Shown: positions 1-10,636, counted from the stretch's first letter. The stretch is 64,000 bases of DNA from Effrenium voratum (GCA_963377175.1 CAUJNA010002113.1:619501-683500), one strand, 5' to 3'. The notes: generated by a model from the sequence alone, not told the origin. Numbers and translations are program-made.

Positions 1-93
1 CCTTTTGTCTGTCTTTGTCATTCCCTTCTTTCCCTTGATCTTTTTCTTGTAAGCACGGAAGTTCCGTCTAAACTTCCTTGACGATTGCTGCAG

Positions 94-402
94 GATTCTA
101 ACGACTGGGCCTGGAACACGTTGGCGGAGGGCTTGCTTGGCCCGTACAAGTTGCCGGCGGAGATCGTGGTCACGGGGGCAAAAGCCGCGAGGTCTTGCCG
201 GGAAAGCCAAGTCCCATTGCGGACGGACTTCCGACGAGCAAGCGCCGGCGACCGGCATCAGAAGGGCAGTGGGTCTTGGAAACAGTTCTGCCTTGACCTT
301 GCAGAGAAGCTCCCAAAGTACCACAAAAGAGGGCTCTTTCTTTGCTCCTTGCTGGGGAATGAAGGAGCGGACTCGGGTTTTCAGGAGGCGTTTGACGAGT
401 GA
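94..402 (+). CDS. candidate exon, unknown protein
   Basis: An open frame of about 100 codons follows a plausible acceptor (GCTGCAG directly before GAT at 94). The first third reads like real protein, with WAWNTLAEGLLGPYKLP followed by EIVVTGAKAA, and the end includes LPKYHKRG. A GT that could act as donor lies at 192-193 (GCGAG|GTCTTG), so the true exon may end at 191; otherwise the frame runs to TGA at 400-402. I do not recognise a family. It lies upstream of the split gene at 1.6-4.9 kb on the same strand and could belong to it, but the phase at 191 does not fit the exon at 1616 without an intervening exon. Confidence 0.3.
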   Translation, partial: DSNDWAWNTLAEGLLGPYKLPAEIVVTGAKAARSCRESQVPLRTDFRRASAGDRHQKGSGSWKQFCLDLAEKLPKYHKRGLFLCSLLGNEGADSGFQEAFDE

Positions 403-650
403 ACTTGTTTTTTCTATGTCTAGCTGCCAGGCTTTTGCTTGTCATAGCCTTTCCGTCTCGCTTTCTTTGGCTCTTAGTTTCTTGCCTCTTGTCCTTCCAT
501 TCTTTGTTCTAGTCTGTTATAGTTTGACGAGCGAACTTGTTTTTCTATGTCTAGCTGCAAGGCTTTTGCTTCAGCCTTTCCGTCTCGCTTTCTTTGGTTC
601 TTAGTTTCTTGCCTCCTGTCCTTCCATCTTTTTGTTCTAGTCTGTTATAT
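391..650. repeat. tandem duplication, ~130 bp unit, two copies
   Basis: Copy one is 391-522 and copy two 523-650. Both begin TTTGACGAG and end in TCTGTTATA. They share the CTATGTCTAGCTGC block and a pyrimidine-rich middle, with a few substitutions and small indels. The C/T-rich character continues to about 760. Confidence 0.9.
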
Positions 651-1615
651 CCCGCCTAGCACGTGATGTTGTCCTTGCTCTTTGTTTTTTTTTCTTTCTC
701 CGGTATCTTTCTTGTTCTTTCGGTTCTTCTTCTTTCTGCGTCTCTTGCTCTTCGCTCGGACCTCGCAACGAAGTGCGACGCAGGAGACGCAGTGTCTGGG
801 CTGGCTGCTGCTGCGGCCACGTGCAGCAGCTTCCCCATGGGTTTCCTGTACGTGGACAGCCGGGAGGCGTCGCGAACGGTGGCGAGCGCTGCTGGGCGCC
901 AACTAAAATTTCTCAAAGCCATCTAAATCTGGAGGGACCCCCATGCGTCGATGTCATGATTTTCGAGGGGGTACAAAAGAGCCGCAAAACAGAGAGCTTT
1001 TTTCCATTCTTGCGAGAGCCGTTTTGGCGCCACAGCTCTCGTTTTGCTCCCCCCCCCCCCCGCCGCAGGAGGCGTCGATTTGGTTCTATGTGGCTTGGCG
1101 GTTTCTCCATGGTTGGGGCTAAGGTAGAGTTGTTTTTCTAGGCAAAGCACAGGTATTATGTGTCCACGGGATTGGTCAAACTCGAGCCGCGAAAGGCCGG
1201 CGATTGGACCACGGAAGCGCGCGCGACTTTTTTTGAGTTTAGACTTTGCATGGTGTTTAGATCGCGGTGCCAACCTGCGTCTCGCTCATTTTGATTGCGC
1301 GGGTTCCCTCTGGCCTGAATGGTACTTTCGTTCGGCAGGCCCAGACAGCGCTTCCAAATTTGATTGCTGGCAAGGGCCAGCAGCAATTCCTCAACATTAG
1401 ACGGCGATTGGCAAAGTTCCCAAGCCCTGCCCATCCGAGATATGTCACTTCCTTCGTATTTCCATTGCTCCGCGAATGGATCCTGCGGGATCGCGGTCTG
1501 ATCGCGATCTGATCTTGATTGGCCGGCGATTGCGGAATCCCCGAAACAATAAGTTTGCGCAGCTCCATGGTAAAGAGCAGCAGCCCCCTGTCGGACGCAA
1601 AGCCGGCGTGCTGAG
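651..1615. other. no gene recognised; pyrimidine-rich DNA with a C13 run
   Basis: Small open frames exist on both strands but none carries a recognisable motif. A run of 13 C occupies 1049-1061. The stretch may be an intron or spacer before the exon at 1616. Confidence 0.5.
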
Positions 1616-1904
1616 GTGAGACTCACCTGGGAGGCCGCAGAGGCCATCAAGCGCGAGCAGGTGAAAGTGCCGGGCTTCAACCCAAATGCATCGAGCAAGG
1701 GGTCTGTCAATGTGACCCGCGAGGTTGCCACTCTGACTGCTGGATTCCGCATCCTTGGCGTGTCGCCGCAGGGAGCGCTGATCTTGCCGTCTGAGATCCT
1801 GCCACAGCACTCCAGCCAGGGAGTCATCAGCTGCATCCAGAAGCTGCGAGAGCAGACCAAGAACATGGTGCTGGCGCAGGAAGACGGCAGTGGAGCTCAG
1901 ACAG
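1616..1904 (+). CDS. exon of split gene, unknown function (first recognised)
   Basis: Frame GTG AGA CTC ACC opens after CTGAG at 1611-1615. Protein features: VRLTWEAAEAIKREQVKV, then TAGFRILGVSPQGALILPS and an amphipathic CIQKLREQTKNMVLAQ. The exon ends at ACAG (1904) followed by GC, a non-canonical donor. Joining to 1998 across a 93 base intron completes a Gly codon (G|GC) and keeps the frame. The mix of Val/Ala/Gly strands and helices looks like a soluble globular protein. No known domain was recognised. Confidence 0.45.
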
Positions 1905-1997
1905 GCTCCGTATATTTTTTAAACCCACCACTGCGAATCGAATAACATGTCACAAGGGTGCAGCTCCCCTTTTGTCGCAAAACTTCCAGCTTCGCAG

Positions 1998-2179
1998 GCG
2001 CTACGGAAAACAAGCAGAAGCTGGGCTCGGAGGGGTCGATGTTCGCCTCGCTGGATGCGCTCACGCAGAATTGGACGGTGATGGGCAAGAAGGAGCTCGC
2101 CGTTGGCATCTCGGTGATGTCTCTGGAGCACAAGAAGGCCAGCTTGCCTGGTCTGTTTATTCCGCCAAGCCCCCGCAAG
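1998..2179 (+). CDS. exon of split gene, unknown function (second)
   Basis: It starts after TTCGCAG and reads ATENKQKLGSEGSMFASLD, then NWTVMGKKELAVGISVM and ASLPGLFIPPSPRK. It ends in CGCAAG followed by GTCTGA, a canonical-type donor, phase 0. The phase agrees with the preceding exon (phase 1 join) and with the following one (phase 0). The frame agreement over three junctions is the main evidence that this is one gene. Confidence 0.45.
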
Positions 2180-2819
2180 GTCTGAACGCTCGAGTGCCCT
2201 ACAAACACCAGAAGCACCTCCCAACAAAAAAACAGGCGCGGACCACCTAACCATCGAGCCATCAAACCGCCGCGCCACGCCATGTGTCTTGAGGTAACTT
2301 GTTGAAGAAAGCGAACCCATAAAGTTGGGAAACTCAGGCTCGTGTGACGGGCCGACGGGCTTTGGGTATTGTTGCTATGCGGGGTGAAAAGACCAGCCGC
2401 AGGGACAAGAAGCTGAGCATAGATTGTCTTCGCGCAGGCATTACGCTAGTTAGTTCACTCTGGAGGTTGCTGACGCTTAAAGACAGCCACACGTAAACAG
2501 AGGGGTTTCTTGGTGAAAGCCGTTTGGTGCTTTGGCAAATGTTCTGACACCGCAAGGTTTGCGCACCGAGTGCAGGTTGGCTGCTGGTAAACCTGCTCAA
2601 ACCCCCTTTTCCCCAACGTGACATGAGATCGGAGCAGCCCTTGCAGGACGGCCGCCGCGGCTTGGCCCTGTTCAACGGGCAGGGAGAGCAGGTGATCAAA
2701 GCCCCGCTGCTCGATCGCATCTTTTCAACGGGGATTAGGAGACACGCAGCCACTTATCCACTTACCACCGACGTTTAGCTGTCAAAGCCTGTATCAAGGG
2801 GTGGACGTAGTGTGTGCAG

Positions 2820-3068
2820 AAGAGTGCGAGCCCTGCATCTGAGGCTGAAGCTGGCCGAAGTGGCTCAGACCATGTCGGTAGTCCCCGCCTCCGACATGGG
2901 GAAGTACCCCTCGTGCGAGGGGACGGCGCCTCGCTGGGAGGGCTCAGAGAGCTGCTTTTCCCAGTGACACGGCCGGTGTCGGCCCATCAGGTTGCCTTGG
3001 CCATGCTGTTTGAGGTGCGGGGGTCAGCCTTGTTTGAGCCATTTGAGCTGGGCAGTTTGTTGGGGGAG
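2820..3068 (+). CDS. exon of split gene, unknown function (third)
   Basis: An acceptor GTGTGCAG ends at 2819 and the exon opens AAG AGT GCG in phase 0. It is exactly 83 codons and stops before GTGAGA, a good donor. The first half is Ser/Gly/Arg-rich and looks like a linker. The second half (LREL LFPVTRPVSAHQVAL, then FEPFELGSLLGE) looks folded. The intron before it is about 640 bases. Confidence 0.4.
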
Positions 3069-3187
3069 GTGAGAAGGTGGTGACTGCAAGTCATGCTTTC
3101 ATTTCTTCCACACTTGGATCTCACACGTAGGTAGACCTAACAGGCAGCCCAGGCTCCAATTTGTGCTTGCGCACTTCACTTTCTAAG

Positions 3188-3430
3188 GACTGGTCGGTGA
3201 CGGGCAGTGCTGACAAAGTCTGGGTTGCCACGGGCGATCAGATCACGACTGCGGAGAAGCTGGTCAAGGGCTTCGACCTGGGGCAGCCGCACAAGCTGCT
3301 GTACGGCCACAGCGCGACGGTCTCCAGCACCAAGCGGGCGCCTTTGCTGCGCGAAGTTTCACAGGGGCTGGCTATTGTTTGGCGACGGGGAAGCGCTAGG
3401 CTTGTGTCTGAAGGGCGCCCCTGTTTTTGA
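3188..3430 (+). CDS. exon of split gene, unknown function (fourth, 3' end uncertain)
   Basis: The acceptor TTTCTAAG ends at 3187 and the exon begins GAC TGG TCG in phase 0, matching the previous exon. Protein: DWSVTGSADKVWVATGDQI, TAEKLVKGFDLGQPHKLL and YGHSATVSSTKRA. Coding character fades after about 3345. Several donors are possible, so the true end is not fixed; the open frame stops with TGA at 3428-3430. Confidence 0.4.
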   Translation, partial: DWSVTGSADKVWVATGDQITTAEKLVKGFDLGQPHKLLYGHSATVSSTKRAPLLREVSQGLAIVWRRGSARLVSEGRPCF

Positions 3431-4645
3431 ACACGTTTGGTGGGAAACAAGAGTTGGCGACACCAGACGCACGCGTCGCGCACGCGCATTGGGCGAGCGG
3501 CTTGTGCGCGCGAACGGCCTTTTCAATGGTTCGCGTGGCAGTTCTTGCATGGGCCTGCGCGCTTGCATTTTCTTGGTGAGCAAACCTATTTGGCAATCGT
3601 TTTTTGCAGGCAGCCCAAAGCCTCAAATGGAAATACGGGTTTGACTCTTCAGGACCCTCATGGCTTTCGCGCGTTTTGCCCTTTGAGCTTCCCATGAATG
3701 TGTCAGGAGGCAAAGGGATGTGGAAGCCCATATCATAACAGGGGTTCCGTATGACTTGTTGCCCAACGAAACAAGTGGGTGTATTCACTGGGTTCGAAAA
3801 AAAGGTTTTTGGTGGCTTGGCACCCGTTTGGTGTTGCGTGAAGTGTCCCATTTACCCTCCACAAGCACCATAAATTTAACTCCCCGAGCCACCAATCCCA
3901 ACCACAAAGGGATTGGACCCTGACAGAGTTGCCTTTTCCAAAGGGATGTTCTTTCAGTCCAATGTCACCAGCTTGATGCGAAGCTAAAGCCAACCGCAGC
4001 TGCCACCAATGTCTGATCCATATCGGTCCGATTTTTTCTTTTGAGTGTGCCCTTAGAAAGCCTTTCAGGCACCGGTTTTCAAAGGACAAAAGCTCCCATT
4101 TGAGAGTCATCCGAATGGTCCTTGTAACCAAGCATGAAGGGGATGGCCTTGTGTCTTAGTGTTGCCCTATGTGAGAGCTTCGCGTTGGAGTTCGCGAAAG
4201 ATGCGAAAGTTCTGCGTAAGGGTGGTTTGCTAAGTGGAAGATGCAATGACAATGATGATCCGTGTGTATTTGCCGGCAGCACGCGCAGAATGCACAAAGT
4301 TAGTCGGAGGAAAGCGCGGCCTGCAGAATGTGCCAGGAAAGGCGATCTCGGGTACTACACTGGAACCGAAAAGCATTTGGAACTGAAAAGTAGTAGCAGC
4401 TTTCGAGCTGGGGCTGCGGAAGTTTCACTTCATGCACATACTTGCATATTGAACTGTTGGAACTTGCAAGCCGGACTGCAGAAGTGTACTCCGGATGCTA
4501 TTTTCATTTGTGATGAATGTTGCGAAAGCACCCCTGCGACGGATGCCGCGCAAGTTAGCTTTCTCTCCACGAAGATAGCCACTTGTCTAACGACCATGCC
4601 CTTCAGTTTACAGAGCGGAGAACACATTCAAGTTGCATTGCTGAG
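3431..4645. other. long intron or spacer, no gene recognised
   Basis: Short frames on both strands lack convincing coding character. One block at about 4402 (GAGCTGGGGCTGCGGAAG) is an outlying copy of the short repeat that is clustered at 5.23-5.49 kb. Confidence 0.4.
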
Positions 4646-4894
4646 GTCAGCTTCAAGCCGATCGTGCCTCTCGCCGTGGTCGGCAAGCCGGACAAGGCAG
4701 ACTGCTGGTCCCTTCTGCCTTTGATGGGCAAAGAGCCCGCGGCTTTTGCAAGATGGTGCCGGCTCATCTCCGTGAACGCCGCCCCGGGCGCCGGAGAGTT
4801 TTTCATGTCTCCCGTGCAGAAGTCCGCGTTGCTGCACTTGTGCCTGTGCAGCGACCTCGAGATGAAGAGCGGCACGGCAGTTCTGGTTGTGTGA
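4646..4894 (+). CDS. last exon of split gene, unknown function
   Basis: After CTGAG at 4641-4645 the frame runs 82 codons to TGA at 4892-4894. Sequence features: FKPIVPLAVVGKPDKADCW, then AFARWCRLISVNAAPGAGE and ALLHLCLCSDLEMKSG, ending in VLVV. High G+C at third positions matches the exons at 1.6-3.3 kb. The link to the exon at 3188 is inferred from strand, composition and position only. The stop overlaps the start of a minisatellite. Confidence 0.4.
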   Translation, partial: VSFKPIVPLAVVGKPDKADCWSLLPLMGKEPAAFARWCRLISVNAAPGAGEFFMSPVQKSALLHLCLCSDLEMKSGTAVLVV

Positions 4895-4978
4895 GAGTGG
4901 CTGCAGCAGCTGCTCCGTGAGAGTGGCTGCTGCAGCTGCTCAGCTGCTCCGTGAGAGAGGCTGCAGCAGCTGCTCCGC
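4891..4978. repeat. minisatellite, three units of 26-34 bp
   Basis: The units begin at 4891, 4917 and 4951, each starting GTGAGAGWGGCTGC and ending CAGCTGCTCC. The middle unit has an extra CAGCTGCT. The units contain the palindrome GCAGCTGC. Confidence 0.85.
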
Positions 4979-5232
4979 GCCTGAGGCTGTGCAGAAGCCC
5001 CCTGTGTCCCAAACACTCCCCAAAAAACATAGACGCCTTTTCATCGCAAAAGGCCAATGCCCCATGGGCCACCCCCATCTCAAAAGTCCAGGTTCTCATT
5101 GAGCAGCTCAGCCGGCGACTTCCCAGCCGTGGTTAGCAGGCGTGCCAGACTGGGTAACTGAGCAACAACTATCAATGATATTTCGCAGCCAAAGTGAACT
5201 TAGAGGTGATCGTGTGTGTGTGATTGTTTTCA

Positions 5233-5490
5233 AGCTGGGTCTGCCCAAGTGTACTTCGCGCACGACTACAGTTGCACAGCTGCGATGTTCGAGCTGGAGC
5301 TGCGAAGGTGTACTTTGTGAATTTTGATAGTTTTCGAGCCGGAGCTGCCCAAGTGTACTTTGTGTGCCAAATCTGCCCTGAAAAGTTGAGATTTTTTAGT
5401 TGGAGCTGCCCAAGTGAACTTCGTGTATTGTTGTGCACTTCGTGTATTGTTTGTGTTTGAGTTGGAGCTGCCCAAGTGTTTGTTGTGCGC
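5233..5490. repeat. interspersed short repeat, five copies of a ~25 bp motif
   Basis: The motif GGAGCTGCCCAAGTGTACTT and variants start near 5233, 5291, 5336, 5397 and 5459, separated by unrelated spacers of 20-35 bases. A diverged sixth copy lies near 4402. Confidence 0.75.
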
Positions 5491-5558
5491 AACACTTGTA
5501 CTGAAAGGTCGCGATTTTGAGGCTGCAAATACGGGAAGCGCGACACGCAGTAAAAAAC

Positions 5559-7419
5559 CATGGTAGCGCAAAAAGCAACGACAACGAGGTTTTTTGCACA
5601 GCCTCAGACAGAGTGTTTGCAGGCCCCGACTGCCGCTGGCAAGGCTGATTTCGAGGGGCGCCAGGTGCTGCGAGGGCTTGATAGCCACAGTTTGGGGTTC
5701 TCTTCGGCACCAGCTTGTCAGTTCTCCAAAGACTGCACCGGCGCGACCCGGTGTCACTTGTCGGTGGCCGTGTCTGCTTGTTTTGTGACAGCTTCACTGT
5801 GGCCTGAGATTTGCACGGCCGCTTGCCCTCCTGTCCAAGTTCACTGTGAGCAATTGAGGAAATCGTGTTCCAGGACCCTTCATGATGGCGGACAGGAGGG
5901 CTGCTACGAAGCCACACTTCGGAGCAATGAGTCGCCCGCAAGCTGGCAGGGCTCTTTTTGAGAGGCAGTGGCCCCTGTGGAGCGAGCTTGCGCCGGCGAG
6001 CAGAGATTTGCGAGCAGATGTTGCGAAGGCTTGATAGCCGCAGTTTGGCAGCCTCATTTGCGAAGTCCATTTTTCAGGGTGCTCGACTCGACACGGTGTC
6101 GCTTGCCAGTGGCCTGCCTCGGTGGCGTATGTTTGAGTCAACTGGCCCACCACCTCAACAGGCTGTGGCTTGGCATTTCCGCGACTGTCCGACTGGCGTT
6201 GATTTTTGTGGCCTTGCGGTGGCGTCCTACCCTCCTGCCCAACCAACCTCCCATATTAGAGGGCTTCAGTTGTCCAAAATCGACCTTGTGACCTTTTTGG
6301 GTTTTTCAATTGTGGCCCAACTTCAATCAGAGCCCCCAAAAGGTTAGACTTTTATTTCTGGGTCCTTTGGGCAAACTCGTGTTCCAGGGCCCCTCAGTCT
6401 GACTCCATGTTAGCAGACAGGAGGGTAACTACGAAGCCACATGTCGAAGCAGCGAGTCGCGTGCAGATTACCGCATGCAGGGGCTGGCAAGGTGGATTTT
6501 GGCTTGATAAGTTCAGTTTGGCAGCCCCTTTCGCCACCAGCTAGTGGCGATCCACTCTTGCAGGAAACTGCCGGTTCGACGCGGTGTCACCTGCCAGTGG
6601 CCTGCTCGGTGCTTGCGGCCTGAGGTGTTGAGTGGGCGCTGAGAGTAGTTACCCGTCTGCCCAACCTCCAGTTGTCCAACACCGGCCTTTTTGATCTTCT
6701 AATTTTCAATATTGGCCCAATGTTAGCCACAGCCCCCGAAACATTACCCTTTTCATTTGTGGGTCCTGTGGGTGAGAGGGATGAAAATCGTGTTCCAGGC
6801 CCCTCAGCCTGATTCCTTGTTAGCAGACAAAAGGACTACGCAGAGAGATTGGGCCGGCAATCAGAGATTTGCGAACAGACATTGCGAAGGCTTGATAGCC
6901 GCAGTTTGGCAGCCCCTTTTGCCACCAGCTTGTTTTTTTGCGAGGGGAGGTCCACTTTTCCAGCCTGCGTTGGTGCTACTGCGACAGCGGCGCCGAATTG
7001 GGCGCACGTACCCGCCTGTCCAACCTCCTGTGTAAAAAAGAAGCTTGTCCAGGATGCGCTCAGTCTGATTCCATGTGAAAGGACAGGAGGGCAACTACCA
7101 GCCATCCTCAGACCAACGAGTCTCAAAACCAATCGACCGAGGCAGATGACAAGAGTGTTTGGACACCCCAACCACAAGCCGGGCTGGTGGGGCTGATTGC
7201 AAGAGGCAGCGGCCCCTATGGAGAGAGTTTGAGCTCGAAGATATTTGCGAACTGATGTTGAGAGGGCTAGATAGCCGCAGTGTTTGTCAGCCCCTTTCGC
7301 CACCTTGTGTTTGCTTGAGGGGAGGTTCAGTTTCCCAAGGGCTGCGCCGGTGTCACCTGTCAGTGGCCGCGCCTTGTTGCTTTTGCGACGGCTGCCAGCT
7401 GCGAGCGTAAAGTCATGCT
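5559..7419. repeat. degenerate repeat field, ~260-510 bp units
   Basis: Several landmarks recur in the same order. GGCTTGATAGCCGCAGTTTG appears near 5678, 6028, 6892 and 7265 with changes. GGTGTCACCTGYCAGTGGCC appears near 5751, 6098, 6582 and 7349. CGTGTTCCAGGNCCCCTCAG followed by GACAGGAGGG appears near 5866, 6380, 6789 and 7050. The copies are 10-30 percent diverged by eye, with different deletions. Frames inside are repeat translations and I do not treat them as genes. Confidence 0.7.
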
Positions 7420-7549
7420 GTTGGTTGCGCTTGGTCCCCCAAGCCTGGAGGGTAGGTTTCGATGATCATTTCCATACAGGGGGGCGAATCCTAGGCAATG
7501 TCACACTCAGCCAGCTGTCCTACTTCCCGGCGCGCTCTGGCCAGGCCTG

Positions 7550-9610
7550 TGACGTGGCTTTTTGTCAGTCTCGAAGACACTCAAAAGGAACGCCACCAAC
7601 TAGAGAGGTTCCCGTTTTTGGTAGAACATTTTTCTTGGTGGAAGCTCTCTTTTCTTGACACTGGCAAGGTATTGTGTTGGACTCCCTTCTTATTCAGGGT
7701 TCAAGAACATGGTGAAAAGGGAGTCCTGGCACAATCGATGAGCTAAAGCGCGTCAAAGAACACACGAACGCACACGCACAGACACACTCATATGCTCGCA
7801 CGCGTTTGCGCATGTGCAGCTTTTGAGGTGTCACAAGAGGTTGCTGCAGTTTCCTTACGGAGCCCCAGCCTTTGGGACCCTATCTTTGATGAGATGACAA
7901 GGGCTGTTAAGTTCTGGCTTGGTTTTGGGAGGGAAGGTTCTGATGCCTGCGTCGTAGGTCCATGGGACCTGCGAAGAGCCAGTGCCAGACCAATTCGATG
8001 ACTCCAAGGCAGCCGCCAGCCGCCAGCCTTCTCGTTTTCTGTTTTCTGGCTAGTCGCTTTTTGTCGGTCTTGAAGACACTCAAAGGGAACGCCGCCAACT
8101 AGAAAGGTTCCCATCTTGAAGAGACAAACTCATTCGTCTTGGTGAAACTTTGTTCTCTTGAAATTGGTGAGGAATTGTCTTGGACTTGCTTCCTCAGAAT
8201 TCTAGAGCACGGTGAGATATGGGTATGCTTCAAAACAAGGGTGTCCCCAAACAATTGTAGCTTCACTTCCCTTTCCCTTTCCGAAGCTGAGCTAAAGCAC
8301 ATAAAGGAACACACAAAGACACATTCAAAGGACTCATCGCACGCATTTGCGCATGTGCAGCTTTTGAGGTGTCACAAGAGGTTGCTGCAGTTTCCTCACG
8401 GAGCCCCAGCCTTTGGGACCCTATCTTTGATGAGATGACAAGGGGCTGTTAAGTTCTGGCTTGGTTTTGGGAGGGAAGGTTCTGATGCCTGCGTCGTAGG
8501 TCCATGGGACCTGCGAAGAGCCAGTGCCAGACCAATTCGATGACTCCAAGGCAGCCGCCAGCCGCCAGCCTTCTTGTTTTCTGTTTTCTGGCTAGTCGCT
8601 TTTTGTCGGTCTTGAAGACACTCAAAGGGAACGCCGCCAACTAGAAAGGTTCCCATCTTGAAGAGACAAACTCATTCGTCTTGGTGAAACTTTGTTCTCT
8701 TGAAATTGGTGAGGAATTGTCTTGGACTTGCTTCCTCAGAATTCTAGAGCACGGTGAGATATGGGTATGCTTCAAAGCAAGGGTGTCCCCAACAATTGTA
8801 GCTTCACTTCCCTTTCCCTTTCCGAAGCTGAGCTAAAGCACATAAAAGAACACACAAAGACACATTCAAAGGACTCATCGCATGCATTTGCGCATGTGCA
8901 GCTTTTGAGGTGTCACAAGAGGTTGCTGCAGTTTCCTCACGGAGCCCCAGCCTTTGGGACCCTATCTTTGATGAGATGACAAGGCTGTTAAGTTCTGGCT
9001 TGGTTTTGGGAGGGAAGGTTCTGATGCCTGCGTCGTAGGTCCATGGGACCTGCGAAGAGCCAGTGCCAGACCAATTCGATGACTCCAAGGCAGCCGCCAG
9101 CCGCCAGCCTTCTCGTTTTCTGTTTTCTGGCTAGTCGCTTTTTGTCGGTCTTGAAGACACTCAAAGGGAACGCCGCCAACTAGAAAGGTTCCCATCTTGA
9201 AGAGACAAACTCATTCGTCTTGGTGAAACTTTGTTCTCTTGAAATTGGTGAGGAATTGTCTTGGACTTGCTTCCTCAGAATTCTAGAGCACGGTGAGATA
9301 TGGGTATGCTTCAAAACAAGGGTGTCCCCAAACAATTGTAGCTTCACTTCCCTTTCCCTTTCCGAAGCTGAGCTAAAGCACATAAAAGAACACACAAAGA
9401 CACATTCAAAGGACTCATATTGGGGAAGCCACAAGGAATTGCTGCAGTTTCCTCGCAGAGCCCCAGCCTTTGGCCGCTGCCTGGGACATTTCGGGCCGTG
9501 AGGGGCCCTTAATTTTTGAGATGGTTTTGGGGGACACAAAGGGAACTGTTTAACCCCCGTCAGTTCTGGCCTGGTTCTGGGAGGGAAGGTTTTGATCTGC
9601 GGGCAACTGC
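7550..9610. repeat. tandem array, ~540 bp unit, four copies (first and last incomplete or diverged)
   Basis: The landmark GCTAGTCGCTTTTTGTCGG starts at 8049, 8591 and 9130, giving periods of 542 and 539. A diverged copy starts near 7552 with GTGGCTTTTTGTCAGTC. Copies two and three are almost identical, including ATGGGTATGCTTCAAA and CTGTTAAGTTCTGGC. The fourth degrades after about 9420. Identical small minus-strand frames in each copy (starting MGTFLVGGVPFE) are by-products of the repetition. Confidence 0.9.
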
Positions 9611-10078
9611 TGGCGCAGCCCCAATTGTCCCTCATGACACCAAGCAGTCCGGCCAGTGTGTTGCAAGAACTGAAAGGCTGACAGCACAAGTGGCTCTCTC
9701 TTGTGAGGTTTTTTTCGGGTGGCCGAAAGCCCGTCACTCTCTCGCTGGTTCCTTTCTTTCCTCAAGACATCTTAAGCAACCACCCACATACGGTGTCACA
9801 CACGCGTTCTGTCTCCCAACTGTGCAAGTTTCCATCCAACGAACTATTTCCAGTAGGTGTGTTTTTAGGAGGTCCAGCCCTTGCTGGAAACCAGCGCCTT
9901 CTTGGTTTTGGGTTCTGATGCTCGTCTCACGGGCCAGTGAGCGAAACCTGGCAACTTCATGCGCGATCTTCAAGGCGCGCTTGAGTGAGGGGGATTTGCG
10001 GAGGTTTTCACAGGCCTTGTCTTGCTGCTTGGCCCAGCCGCAGGGCTGCAGTCGTTTCCCGCATCCTGGCATGAAGCC
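9611..10078. other. diverged repeat remains, no gene
   Basis: The stretch holds scattered similarity to the ~540 bp unit, for example TTGGTTTTGGGTTCTGATGC near 9904. It leads directly into the Lys/Ala-rich frame that starts at 10079. Confidence 0.4.
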
Positions 10079-10636
10079 ATGAACTTGCCAGATGAGCTGC
10101 CACGGATGCCGGTGCTGGCGGCCGAGTCCGACTTGCCTGGCGTGCTGCCAAACCTTTTCACAGAGACAGGGCCAGTGAGAGCACCAAAGGCGACTGCAAA
10201 GCGAAGTGCGCGGAAGAGAGCGACTGCAGAGCAAGCCGACCAGGAAGTTGCGCAGATACAAGCTGCCTCCGTGATCACCCCGCCGATCACCGCGCCAGCC
10301 GCTGAGGCAAAGGCTAACGCGAAGCGCAGTGCGAAGAGGAAGAAGAAGACTGCAGAGCAAGCTGTTCAGGAAGTTGCGCCTGCCTCTTTGGCCACCATGC
10401 CAGCCACTGCGCCAAAGACCTCTGCAAAGCGCAGCGCAGAGAACCCGAAGAACAAGAAGACTGCCGAGCGCGCCGGCCAGGAAGTTGCGCAGATGCCTGC
10501 CGCGAAGCGCAAGGCGAAGAAACAGAAGGTGCAAAAGGATGGCCAGGGAGGTGTGCAGATGCAGACGGCAGTGAAGGGCGTGAAGCTTGCTAGGAAGGCT
10601 GTCAGAGGCAGGTCACGTGCCAAGGCTGCGGCGTAG
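10079..10636 (+). CDS. Lys/Ala-rich repeat protein with LPDELP start, mobile-element associated
   Basis: An uninterrupted frame from ATG 10079 to TAG 10634, 185 residues. It starts MNLPDELPRMPV and then carries acidic/Pro text (SDLPGVLPNLFTE). After that come about three 40-45 residue repeats, each opening AKRSA-(K/R-rich) and closing QEVAQ, and a basic tail KGVKLARKAVRGRSRAKA. The LPDELP-type start is shared with the frame at 13602 (MELPDALPDLP), which suggests that both belong to one element or one gene. The composition fits a nuclear, nucleic-acid-binding role similar to histone H1 tails; this is inference. No catalytic motif is present. The repeat-region bias may also help keep the frame open by chance, but the clean start and stop argue for a real gene. 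Confidence 0.5.
   Translation: MNLPDELPRMPVLAAESDLPGVLPNLFTETGPVRAPKATAKRSARKRATAEQADQEVAQIQAASVITPPITAPAAEAKANAKRSAKRKKKTAEQAVQEVAPASLATMPATAPKTSAKRSAENPKNKKTAERAGQEVAQMPAAKRKAKKQKVQKDGQGGVQMQTAVKGVKLARKAVRGRSRAKAAA

Noticed and set aside
7788..9195. Three nearly identical minus-strand frames starting MGTFLVGGVPFECLQ
   Set aside because: They are translations of the tandem unit, differ by repeat point mutations and lack start or splice context.
5233..9610. CRISPR-like alternation of repeats and spacers
   Set aside because: Repeats are either too long (~540 bp) or diverged with irregular spacers, no cas-like gene is near, and the context is eukaryotic.
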